The notes: generated from the sequence alone by a model not told the origin. 5,589 bases of DNA from Alphaproteobacteria bacterium (GCA_030428745.1 JAUIEG010000204.1:1-5589), one strand, 5' to 3'; positions 1-5,552 are shown, numbered from the stretch's first letter. Made by a program: numbers and translations.

Positions 1-770
1 GCGTCGCGGCGGCGGCGCGCGCGCAGATTGTCGGCGAAGTCCTGCTGAACATCTTCGCGCGTTGCTGATTGCAGCGCGGTTTCAAGTTCGCCCTCAAGCG
101 CGAGATCGGCGTCAGGGAACACGCTGTCATCAGACGTCACTTCCGCCGCCTCAAGCCGGGAAACCATGGCCCGGCGCGCCGCGGCGATCGCCGCGCCCGC
201 TTCGGCCATCTGGCTTTCCACGGCAGCCAGCCATTCCTCATCACGGCCGCCGTCTTCCAGCAGTCTTTGACGCTGACGCATCGCCTGCTCATAGGCGTTG
301 GAGCGGCGCCCATGCGCCGGGTCATGGGCCAGCGTCATGCGGTCGAGAAATTTGCGCCGGTCGCCCGCGCCCTCCATGAAGAGACGGTCCTGCGCCGGCG
401 TCAGCCACATGAAACGCAAATGATCGGCAAAAGCGCCCGGGCCCGAGGCGTCGCGGTCATCAATGCGGCAAACGCGCCGCGCCGGATTGGCGGCGGCGGC
501 CCCGACGCCGAAACGCCGTTCGTCTTCGCCGTCATCGACGCGCGCGGAAACCGCCCAGCCGCCATCCCCGTCAATGCGCGGCAATTCATCAAGGCGCGCG
601 CCGCGCACGCCGCGGCCGGGACCGATCAGCGAGATCGCTTCGAGAATGTTGGTCTTGCCGGCGCCATTGGCGCCGGAGATCGCGGCGGGACGTCCGTCAA
701 AAGAAATATCGGCGCGGTCGTAAGAGCGGAAATTGGTCACGGTCAGCCGCGTAATGCGCGCGCGCTTCAC
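1..770 (-). CDS. recF: RecF, DNA replication/repair protein, 3' end cut off by the window edge
   Basis: This is the 5' part (about 256 codons) of recF; the gene continues beyond position 1. RecF is an SMC/ABC-like cytoplasmic ATPase that acts with RecO and RecR to load RecA at single-strand gaps behind the fork. Seen: the N-terminal beta segment RITRLTVTNFRSY (residues 5-17), Walker A GANGAGKT (33-40) followed by NILEAISLIGPGRG, then FMWLTPAQDRLFMEGAGDRRKFLDRM and a helical stretch with many Ala, Arg and Glu. The Walker B and signature motifs would lie further on, outside the window. Start choice: GTG at 770 gives the usual short lead before Walker A and has an AGGA about 10 nt upstream. An in-frame TTG at 824, two bases after the dnaN stop and preceded by AAGGG, would add 18 residues. 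The gene follows dnaN directly, as is common, and is probably cotranscribed with it. Several long open frames on the plus strand here are only antisense shadows. The family call is firm; the start is not. Confidence 0.93.
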   Translation of the reverse strand, partial: MKRARITRLTVTNFRSYDRADISFDGRPAAISGANGAGKTNILEAISLIGPGRGVRGARLDELPRIDGDGGWAVSARVDDGEDERRFGVGAAAANPARRVCRIDDRDASGPGAFADHLRFMWLTPAQDRLFMEGAGDRRKFLDRMTLAHDPAHGRRSNAYEQAMRQRQRLLEDGGRDEEWLAAVESQMAEAGAAIAAARRAMVSRLEAAEVTSDDSVFPDADLALEGELETALQSATREDVQQDFADNLRARRRRD

Positions 771-826
771 CGCCGCCGCATCCTGCGTTTCACTATCCCA
801 CTTTCTGGCGACCGCTTCGCTCAAAA

Positions 827-1945
827 TCAGACCCTTAGCGGCATCAGGACGTAAAGCGCGCGCTCGTCCTCTTCATCGAGGATGACAGTAGGCGAGGACG
901 GATCAGCGAGCTTGAAGGTCGCTGTTTCGCCGTCAACCTGTTGCGCAACATCAAGGAGATAACGCGCATTGAAACCGATCTCCAAGGGATCGCCGCCATA
1001 GTCGACGGAAAGCTCTTCAAGCGCGGAACCCGCTTCCGGATTATTGACGGTAAGCCGCAGCCGATCCGCCTCAAGCGCCAGCTTCACCGAGCGCGTGCGA
1101 TCCGCCGACACCGTTGAAACGCGATCGACCGCCTGCGAGAAATCCTTGGTCTCAACGCGCAGGACATTGGCGTTGCCTTTGGGAATAACGCGTTCGTAAT
1201 CGGGAAACGATCCGTCGATCAGCTTCGACGTCAGATACCCGGCGCCGAAACCGAAACGGATTTTCGCCGGCGACACTGCGATCTCGACATTTTCCTCCGC
1301 GTCTTCCAAGAGGCGGCCCAACTCGGCGATCGCCTTGCGCGGCACGATGACGCCGGGCATCGATGCGGCGCCGTCCGGCAACGGTGCGTCGATGCGCGCA
1401 AGACGGTGGCCGTCAGTCGCCGCAGCGCGCAGCGCCGGCGCATCGCCATCCGTATGCGCATGCAGGTAAACGCCGTTGAGATAATAGCGCGTTTCTTCCT
1501 GCGACATGGCGAACCGCGCCTTGCCGAGAAGACGGCGCAGATCGGCGGTCGGCATGGAGAACCGCGTTTCCAGATCGTCAGTCGAAAGGCTCGGAAAATC
1601 GTCTTCCGGCAAAATGGCGAGCGCAAACTGGGAACGCCCCGATGAAACCTGAAGACGACCGTCATCGCCGGAAATCTCAAGCCGCACTTGCGCGCCGTCA
1701 GGCAGGCGCTTGACGATCTCAAACAGAGTCAGCGCCGACACCGTGGTCGCGCCCTTGGCGGCGACATCCGCCGGCGCCTCTTCAGAGATTTCGATATCGA
1801 GATCGGTTGCCGTGAGCGTCAGCGCGCCGCCCTGCGCCTGCAGGAGCACATTGGACAAAATCGGGATCGTGTTCCGCCGCTCCACAACACTTTGCACATG
1901 CCCCAGCGCTTTGGACAGGGCCGACCGTTCAATCGTAACTTTCAT
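827..1945 (-). CDS. dnaN: DNA polymerase III subunit beta (sliding clamp)
   Basis: The product is 372 residues, the normal length for a beta clamp. It forms a ring-shaped homodimer around DNA that tethers DNA polymerase III and serves as docking site for other repair and replication proteins. Seen: N-terminus MKVTIERSALSKALGHVQSVVERRNTIPILSNVLLQ (hallmark TIPILSN), ATDLDIEI in domain 1, the domain 2 stretch TRYYLNGVYLH and ATDGHRLA, then FPDYERVIPK and FNARYLLDVAQQ in domain 3, and the C-terminus ALYVLMPLRV that forms part of the peptide-binding pocket. An upstream in-frame extension to 2062 is open, but I start at ATG 1945 because family homology begins exactly there; GAGAG lies about 10 nt upstream as a modest ribosome site. 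It is separated from dnaA by 289 nt with its own candidate -10, and recF follows almost without a gap. Nothing is broken or missing. Confidence 0.98.
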   Translation of the reverse strand: MKVTIERSALSKALGHVQSVVERRNTIPILSNVLLQAQGGALTLTATDLDIEISEEAPADVAAKGATTVSALTLFEIVKRLPDGAQVRLEISGDDGRLQVSSGRSQFALAILPEDDFPSLSTDDLETRFSMPTADLRRLLGKARFAMSQEETRYYLNGVYLHAHTDGDAPALRAAATDGHRLARIDAPLPDGAASMPGVIVPRKAIAELGRLLEDAEENVEIAVSPAKIRFGFGAGYLTSKLIDGSFPDYERVIPKGNANVLRVETKDFSQAVDRVSTVSADRTRSVKLALEADRLRLTVNNPEAGSALEELSVDYGGDPLEIGFNARYLLDVAQQVDGETATFKLADPSSPTVILDEEDERALYVLMPLRV

Positions 1946-2117
1946 ATGCGGAATGCTCTCTCGAAAATGCTGCCTGCAAAATGCCGCCAAGCGGCCTGGA
2001 TATCCGCCGGGAAAATCGGCCCGGGAACGCCGTTCGGAAGACCCTCCGCCCCGGCGCTTCAACGCCAGCGAAAAGGGGCGCGAAAACAGCGAATCGAAAG
2101 GCGAAAAACCCTTTGTC

Positions 2118-2123
2118 AGTATA
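2118..2123 (-). promoter_or_regulatory. Candidate -10 element for dnaN-recF
   Basis: On the minus strand the hexamer reads TATACT, a 5/6 match to TATAAT, about 170 nt before the dnaN ATG. No good TTGACA-like -35 is visible at 16-18 bp (only T-rich sequence), so either the promoter is weak or the match is chance. It would sit just downstream of the hairpin at 2148-2176, which would suit independent transcription of dnaN after a partial stop of the dnaA transcript. A GANTC site (2091-2095) lies just downstream of the predicted start. Confidence 0.3.
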
Positions 2124-2147
2124 GCCGAAACAGCCCCCGAAAAGCTA

Positions 2148-2176
2148 GCGCCGGCGCGTATTTCACACGCCGGCGC
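2148..2176 (-). terminator. GC-rich hairpin between dnaA and dnaN, possible attenuator or terminator
   Basis: A perfect 9-bp inverted repeat, GCGCCGGCG (2148-2156) with CGCCGGCGC (2168-2176), encloses an 11-nt loop. Read on the minus strand the stem is followed by TAGCTTTTC, which has only four consecutive Ts, so termination would be partial at best. It lies about 60 nt past the dnaA stop. It could equally protect the 3' end of the dnaA mRNA. The inverted repeat is certain; its function is inference. Confidence 0.4.
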
Positions 2177-2211
2177 GGTCTTTCCACAGGACTGTTTTTA
2201 GGTGCTTTTTC

Positions 2212-2229
2212 GGCCCGGAAATCCGGGCC
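2212..2229 (-). terminator. Short GC hairpin just after the dnaA stop
   Basis: GGCCCGG (2212-2218) and CCGGGCC (2223-2229) form a perfect 7-bp stem with a 4-nt loop, 5 nt beyond the dnaA stop codon. On the minus strand the stem is followed by GAAAAAGC and not by a T-run, so it does not fit a classical intrinsic terminator for dnaA. T-runs lie on its left on the plus strand, which is the wrong side for plus-strand termination too. It may act as a transcript-end stabiliser or together with the second hairpin at 2148-2176. Confidence 0.35.
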
Positions 2230-2234
2230 TGAAA

Positions 2235-3665
2235 TCAGCCCTCGAGCGCCTCGCGAATTCGCTTCACGCCGTCCTGAAACGCCTTGTCGCGCTCGATCAG
2301 CGCCTGGGCGCGGCGATAGGAGGACATCACCGTTGTATGATCGCGTTTCAGAGCCTTGCCGATGCGCGGGAAGGACTCCTTGAGGACCTCGCGGGCGCAC
2401 CAGACCACCGCATGGCGGGCGCGAACAATGCGCTGAGGCTGGGACCGGCCGGTCATATCTTCGAGCTTCAGACCGAACGCCTCGGCGCCGGCGGCGATCG
2501 CGTCGTCGACGGTCGCCGCCCGGCGACGGTCATCCAAACGCGATTTCAGGACCGATTTCGCCTCATCAAGATCGACCACAATCTCTTCCGACCCGTACAT
2601 CAAAAGGAGCTGATTGAGCGCGCCAATGGTTTCGCGCGTCGACTGTGTGAACGTGCGAGCGATATAAGCGAGCGCCTCATCGGAAATGCGGCAGGCCGCC
2701 GGGCTTTGTTCAACGCGCTTTTTCAGAACGGCGAGGCGCAGGGCCTCGTCACCAGGATGGATCGGGGCGCAAATGCCGCCCGCAAGACGGTCAGCAAGAC
2801 GCTGGTTAAGACCTGCCTCCGCCAGTTTCGCGGGCGGAAGCTCGCCTGCAATGACTACCTGTTTGCCGCTGTCGAGCGCTGCGTCGATCACGATAAGTAA
2901 CTCCTCCTGTGTGCGATTTTTACCGTTCAAGAAATGAATGTCGTCAAAGCCGAGAAAGCCGAAAGACAACAGCGCCTTGTGGAGCGCGGCGGTCGAGTTG
3001 GACCAGACCGCGCTGACGCAGGCGTTTGAAAGATTGTTGTAGGTCACATAGCCCGCCTCGCCGCGGCCTTGAGCCTGCGACCAGGCATGCGCGCTCGCCT
3101 GAAGAAGGTGCGTCTTGCCAACGCCCGAGGGGCCGTAAAAATAAATCAGCTCGCGCGCACGCCCTTCCGACAGCGCTTCCTGCGCCGCCGCCCAGGCGAT
3201 GCGGTTGGACGAGTGAACGGCGAACGCGTCAAACGTACGGCGCGGATCAAGTCCCGTAGCGAGCCCTTCAAAAGACGCAGCCTCTTTTCCGTCTTTCTGG
3301 CGCGCTTTCGCGGCAGGCGTCGCCGCTTCCGGCGCGGCCGCGCGGCGTTCTTCCTGGGCGTCAATGCGCGCTGCATACTCGCTGAGTTTGGTTTTAAGAA
3401 CCGTCAGGCGCATCTTTTGAAACGGCCCGACTTCCTTGCGCCAGGTCTCTTCGAGCACCGGAAAGAACCGGTGATCCAGCATATCCCGCTTCGCTTCAGA
3501 CCCCGTCGACAGGGTCACGCACTCTTCGTTGTAGTCTTCCAGTCCAAGATCCTTGAACCAGGACACGTATTTCGCATCGCCAACGCGCACGCGCAGCGCA
3601 GCGTGATAACGCTTAAACAACTCTGACTGATTTTCCCGCCCGCTCATTTCTTTTTCGTTGTCCAT
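2235..3665 (-). CDS. dnaA: Chromosomal replication initiator protein DnaA (divergent form)
   Basis: The product is 476 residues, a typical DnaA length. DnaA binds origin boxes, oligomerises with ATP and opens the duplex, and it also acts as a transcription factor. Domain I is around residues 12-95 (ELFKRYHAALRVRVGDAKYVSWF), with an Ala/Glu/Lys-rich linker at about 100-135. The AAA+ domain has Walker A GPSGVGKTHLLQA (178-190), Walker B FLGFDDIHFL (237-246, DD at 241-242) followed by GKNRTQEELL, a putative arginine finger R293 in RLADRLAGGI, and sensor 2 R344 in STRETIGALNQ. Domain IV runs from about 386 and ends with RIVRARHAVVWCAREV and the DNA-contact motif RDHTTVMSSYRR (441-452). Oddities: the usual GWG after the arginine finger is AGG, sensor 1 reads AGE, and the turn before RDHTTV (IGKALK) is one residue shorter than the common IGxxFGG form. 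ATG 3665 and ATG 3647 (MSGREN) are both possible starts; neither has a strong ribosome site. No frameshift or stop is present. Confidence 0.97.
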   Translation of the reverse strand: MDNEKEMSGRENQSELFKRYHAALRVRVGDAKYVSWFKDLGLEDYNEECVTLSTGSEAKRDMLDHRFFPVLEETWRKEVGPFQKMRLTVLKTKLSEYAARIDAQEERRAAAPEAATPAAKARQKDGKEAASFEGLATGLDPRRTFDAFAVHSSNRIAWAAAQEALSEGRARELIYFYGPSGVGKTHLLQASAHAWSQAQGRGEAGYVTYNNLSNACVSAVWSNSTAALHKALLSFGFLGFDDIHFLNGKNRTQEELLIVIDAALDSGKQVVIAGELPPAKLAEAGLNQRLADRLAGGICAPIHPGDEALRLAVLKKRVEQSPAACRISDEALAYIARTFTQSTRETIGALNQLLLMYGSEEIVVDLDEAKSVLKSRLDDRRRAATVDDAIAAGAEAFGLKLEDMTGRSQPQRIVRARHAVVWCAREVLKESFPRIGKALKRDHTTVMSSYRRAQALIERDKAFQDGVKRIREALEG

Positions 3666-3739
3666 TTTGAAGCCGCCCGAAATTGAAGGTCAAATTCCCC
3701 CATTGCGCGGACCACACCCTGCTCCGCACAAAGTTTTCG

Positions 3740-3769
3740 ATTTAACGATGTTGTCAGAAAGTCGGCCAA
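3740..3769 (-). promoter_or_regulatory. dnaA: Weak candidate dnaA promoter
   Basis: On the minus strand TTGGCC (3769-3764, 4/6 to TTGACA), an 18-bp spacer and TTAAAT (3745-3740, 4/6 to TATAAT) would start a transcript about 70 nt before the dnaA ATG. The -35 falls inside the hairpin at 3761-3778. Both hexamers are poor matches, so this is a guess based on position. An alternative TTGACC at about 3690 lies too close to the first ATG to serve it. Confidence 0.2.
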
Positions 3770-3778
3770 AGGGCCGAC
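3761..3778. repeat. Perfect inverted repeat upstream of dnaA
   Basis: GTCGGCC (3761-3767) and GGCCGAC (3772-3778) form a 7-bp stem with a 4-nt loop, about 100 nt before dnaA. A competing weaker pairing uses CCGAC (3774-3778) with GTCGG (3786-3790). Neither strand shows a T-run directly after the stem, so it is more likely an operator-like dyad or leader structure than a terminator. It overlaps the weak -35 proposed for dnaA. Confidence 0.4.
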
Positions 3779-3791
3779 GCCTAGTGTCGGG

Positions 3792-3996
3792 TTAACTGAG
3801 AAGACCCGCGGCGTCCATAATCTTAAAATTAATAAACAGGTATGGAAGAGTTTCGCCGCTTTTCATTTTTATGTCCCCGACCTTTAAAGTCAAAAGCGTG
3901 CCTACGCGGCGGCCGTTATGAGAGAGAGAAAACGGCCGACCAAAAACACCGAACAAACTGTAACTGATGGCGCGGTAATTCGTCCGCACGCGTCAT
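3792..3996 (-). pseudogene. Short broken frame resembling box I of a tyrosine recombinase
   Basis: A 65-codon frame from GTG 3989 to the stop at 3792 contains NGRRVGTLLTLKVGDI, which looks like the tyrosine recombinase box-I pattern (TGLRxxELLxLxxxDI) with its catalytic Arg, followed by KMKSGETLPYLFINFK and an early stop. Upstream, in a different frame, ATG 3996 opens MTRADELPRHQLQFVRCF and stops just after a CT dinucleotide run (about 3921-3930). Joining the two frames at that run would give a continuous protein of about 68 residues, as expected from a slipped-strand frameshift. Either way the piece is far too short for an active recombinase, and boxes II and the catalytic Tyr are absent. 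It could be a remnant of an integrated element or pure coincidence in AT-rich DNA; I do not recognise a specific family member. Confidence 0.25.
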
Positions 3997-4011
3997 AAAT
4001 TGACTAGACAC

Positions 4012-4041
4012 AGTGTAGTTAATCTTAAGGATGAGCGTCAA
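4012..4041 (-). promoter_or_regulatory. Candidate minus-strand promoter far upstream of dnaA
   Basis: TTGACG (4041-4036, 5/6), an 18-bp spacer and TACACT (4017-4012, 4/6) point toward dnaA. A transcript would start near 4005, run through the broken recombinase-like frame and reach dnaA with a leader of about 340 nt. It may be the promoter of that lost gene, a distal dnaA promoter, or chance. The nearby GATTC at 4047-4051 is a possible CcrM methylation site just upstream of the -35. Confidence 0.3.
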
Positions 4042-4052
4042 GCTTTGATTCG

Positions 4053-4137
4053 CCCTTACGGTGTTTTTTATGTCGTTTTTTTTACGCTAGTTTTATTGCG
4101 AAACATCAACAAAAATCACGCATACAGTAAAAACAGA
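4053..4137. other. T-rich stretch, candidate DNA unwinding region
   Basis: The plus strand has two close T-runs, GTTTTTTATGTCG followed by eight Ts before ACG, and then low-GC sequence with A-runs up to about 4135. About one third of the bases from 4081 to 4140 are G or C. Such a tract next to dnaA could melt easily. No DnaA boxes of known type flank it, so naming it a duplex unwinding element would be speculative. Confidence 0.25.
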
Positions 4138-4223
4138 TCGTTACGCTGAGAAGCCTACATCCAAAGCGAACGCGCAATCAATGCGTGAGCATGCTGTGCG
4201 CGTCGACCTGAATTTTATATTAG

Positions 4224-4261
4224 AAAAAACAAAAACGCGTTCGCAAGATTTTACGAACGCG
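4224..4261 (-). terminator. rpsT: Intrinsic terminator of rpsT
   Basis: On the minus strand the stem CGCGTTCG (4261-4254) pairs perfectly with CGAACGCG (4243-4236) over a 10-nt loop and is followed at once by TTTTTGTTTTTT (4235-4224). The stem begins about 35 nt after the rpsT stop codon. This is a textbook Rho-independent terminator and separates rpsT transcription from the dnaA upstream region. On the plus strand there is no T-run after the stem, so it works in one direction. Confidence 0.92.
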
Positions 4262-4296
4262 CTTCAAAACTAAAATTGAAAAAAGACGATAATCGG

Positions 4297-4563
4297 TTAC
4301 GCAGCGAGCGATTTAATGCGCGAAGAAAGACGCGACAATTTGCGTGCAACCGTCTTCGAATGAAAGACGCCTTTGTTCACCGCGCGATGCAATTCAGGTT
4401 GCGCATCTTTGAACGCACTTTCCGCAGCCGCTTTATCGCCGGAGGAAATCGCTTCCTCGACTTTGCGCAGGAAGGTGCGCACACGCGAACGGCGGGATTT
4501 GTTCACTGCCGTGCGGCGCGCAATCTTGCGGACCATTTTCTTCGCCGACGATGTATTAGCCAT
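4297..4563 (-). CDS. rpsT: 30S ribosomal protein S20
   Basis: The 88-residue product is the normal length of bS20, a primary 16S rRNA-binding protein of the small subunit that folds as a three-helix bundle. Seen: N-terminus MANTSSAKKMVRKIARRTAVNKSRRSRVRTFLRKVEEA, the middle helix with AAAESAFKDAQPELHRAVNKGVFHSKTVARKLSRLS and a basic end. About a quarter of all residues are Lys or Arg. The ATG start gives the canonical MANTSSAKK opening. No proper Shine-Dalgarno is visible; only GAG lies about 9 nt before the ATG. The gene has its own strong promoter and terminator, so it forms a single-gene unit between mutM and dnaA, an order seen in many alphaproteobacteria. Confidence 0.98.
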   Translation of the reverse strand: MANTSSAKKMVRKIARRTAVNKSRRSRVRTFLRKVEEAISSGDKAAAESAFKDAQPELHRAVNKGVFHSKTVARKLSRLSSRIKSLAA

Positions 4564-4630
4564 GTTTCGTCACTCAATCTGGAGGTCAAACTTTTAGCGC
4601 TTTCATTGTCTCAATGTCGGCGCGAGCGGC

Positions 4631-4642
4631 GGTCTATAGACC
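4631..4642. repeat. Perfect 12-bp palindrome over the rpsT -10
   Basis: GGTCTATAGACC is identical to its reverse complement and fully contains the -10 hexamer of the rpsT promoter. The palindromic CCCCGGGG (4641-4648) overlaps its edge. It may be an operator or a by-product of a -10 that is itself partly symmetric (CTATAG). Confidence 0.5.
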
Positions 4643-4661
4643 CCGGGGCGGAGGCCGTCAA
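4633..4661 (-). promoter_or_regulatory. rpsT: Sigma-70-type promoter of rpsT
   Basis: On the minus strand TTGACG (4661-4656, 5/6), exactly 17 bp of GC-rich spacer and TATAGA (4638-4633, 5/6 to TATAAT) make the best promoter in the window. The expected start near 4626 gives a leader of about 60 nt before the rpsT ATG. It lies just downstream of the mutM stop, so rpsT need not depend on mutM transcription. The strength fits a ribosomal protein gene. Confidence 0.8.
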
Positions 4662-4691
4662 CAGCGAGAAGAGCCTTATTTTCCGCTAATA

Positions 4692-5552
4692 TTAACGCTG
4701 ACAAGACGAGCAGAAAAAGGTCGACCGCCCGCCCTGCACCAGGCGGCGGATGGGTTTGTCGCAGCGGCGACAATTTTCGCCTTCCCGGTCATAAACATCG
4801 AAGCGGTGCTGAAAATAGCCGAGCGCCCCGTCCGCCGCCGCAAAATCCCTGAGGCTGGAGCCGCCCGCCTCAATCGCCTCCCGCAGAACGGCGATTATTT
4901 CACCATAGAGCCGGTCTGAGCGCTTTCCAGCGACGGAGGCGGCTTTGCGCCGGGGAGAAACGCCCGCCCGGTAGAGCGCCTCGCAGACATAGATATTGCC
5001 CAGCCCAGCCACGACCCCCTGATCAAGAAGCGCGGCCTTGATCGGCGCCGCCCTGCCCGAAAGCGCCTCTTTCAGCGTGGCGGCCGAAAAGCTGTTGCCG
5101 AGCGGTTCAGGACCCATTCCCTTGAAATGACGACAAGTCTCCAGTCCGTCCGGCGCGGCGATATCCATAAACCCGAACCGGCGCGGGTCATTATAGGTGA
5201 TCCGGGCGGGCCGCGGCCCGGTCATCTCAAAAACCACATGATCATGCTTGGGGTCACATTCCTGCGCCAGGGCGAAAACGCCCGGACGGGACCGGTCCGA
5301 TTCCTCAATGGTGAAACGCCCTGACATACCGAGATGCATGATCAGGCTTTCACCGGATGACAGCCGCGCGATCAGGTATTTGCCCCGGCGATCAAGGCTC
5401 TCGACCCTCTGACCTTCGATCCGGCCGGTGAAATTCTCCGGCAGGGGAAAGCGCAAATCCGGGCGGCGCGCCTCCACACGCCCGAAGACAGCCCCCTCCA
5501 TCACCGGTTGGAGACCGCGGCGGACCGTTTCGACTTCGGGCAATTCAGGCAT
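4692..5552 (-). CDS. mutM: Formamidopyrimidine-DNA glycosylase (Fpg/MutM)
   Basis: The 286-residue product is a bifunctional glycosylase/AP lyase that excises 8-oxoguanine and formamidopyrimidines in base excision repair. Seen: MPELPEVETVRRGL, where Pro2 after Met removal is the Schiff-base nucleophile and Glu3 is catalytic; DRRGKYL with Lys58; MHLGMSGRF (72-80); NDPRRFGF (121-128); the helix-two-turn-helix GLGNIYVCEALYRAGVSP (183-200); GGSSLRDF (230-237); and a C-terminal zinc finger CX2CX16CX2C (Cys261, 264, 281, 284) with the DNA-binding Arg276 in QGGRSTFFC. All key residues are present. I start at ATG 5552 because Pro must directly follow Met; the in-frame TTG codon just upstream at 5555 would bury the active-site Pro. 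The stop at 4692 is 128 nt before rpsT. No clear ribosome site or promoter is seen in the few bases upstream. In relatives a divergent ubiE often lies on the other side, but this window ends too soon to show it. Confidence 0.98.
   Translation of the reverse strand: MPELPEVETVRRGLQPVMEGAVFGRVEARRPDLRFPLPENFTGRIEGQRVESLDRRGKYLIARLSSGESLIMHLGMSGRFTIEESDRSRPGVFALAQECDPKHDHVVFEMTGPRPARITYNDPRRFGFMDIAAPDGLETCRHFKGMGPEPLGNSFSAATLKEALSGRAAPIKAALLDQGVVAGLGNIYVCEALYRAGVSPRRKAASVAGKRSDRLYGEIIAVLREAIEAGGSSLRDFAAADGALGYFQHRFDVYDREGENCRRCDKPIRRLVQGGRSTFFCSSCQR

Larger units (their letters stand above)
3666..4296. other. 631-nt AT-rich gap between dnaA and rpsT, possible regulatory or origin region
   Basis: No intact gene is visible here. 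Base composition drops sharply: counted by 60-nt lines, 4021-4140 and 4201-4260 are about 33-38% GC, against clearly GC-rich flanking genes. Contents from left to right: dnaA upstream hairpin (3761-3778), a broken recombinase-like frame (3792-3996), a promoter-like pair (4012-4041), a T-rich stretch (4053-4100), the 8-bp palindrome AGCATGCT (4188-4195) and the rpsT terminator (4224-4261). One GANTC site sits at 4047-4051. I looked for TTATCCACA/TGATCCACA-type DnaA boxes on both strands and found no exact or single-mismatch copy. Origin function is therefore only a possibility; in Caulobacter the origin is near, but not in, the dnaA promoter. Confidence 0.5.

Noticed and set aside
69..854. Long plus-strand open frame of 261 codons opposite recF
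   Set aside because: It is fully antisense to the conserved recF frame, has no recognisable domain and is typical of GC-rich antisense shadows.
1946..2062. 39-residue N-terminal extension of dnaN
   Set aside because: Beta clamp homology begins at MKVTIERS; the extension is Arg/Gly-rich and overlaps the leader region.
2180..2188. CTTTCCACA as a DnaA box between dnaA and dnaN
   Set aside because: Two mismatches to TTATCCACA and no second copy nearby, so it is not distinguishable from chance.
1688..2383. Plus-strand frame of 231 codons over the start of dnaN and end of dnaA
   Set aside because: Mostly antisense to two certain genes, Arg-rich low-complexity translation and no family resemblance.
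2202..2900. Plus-strand frame of 232 codons opposite dnaA
   Set aside because: Mirror of the conserved dnaA codons; its sequence is explained by dnaA constraint, with no ribosome site.
4019..4028. Two TTAA motifs as a CtrA site
   Set aside because: They are spaced by 2 nt, whereas the CtrA consensus is TTAA-N7-TTAA.
3796..4153. Direct repeat CTGAGAAG at 3796-3803 and 4146-4153 as possible element ends or att sites
   Set aside because: An 8-mer repeat is expected by chance in 600 nt, and no inverted ends or target duplication accompany it.
4166..4175. Third copy of CGAACGCGC near the rpsT terminator arms
   Set aside because: Could pair with a terminator arm, but it lies beyond the T-tract where transcription should already have ended; a 9-mer match may be chance.
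4276..4689. Plus-strand frame of 137 codons opposite rpsT
   Set aside because: Antisense to S20 and its promoter; translation has no recognisable family.
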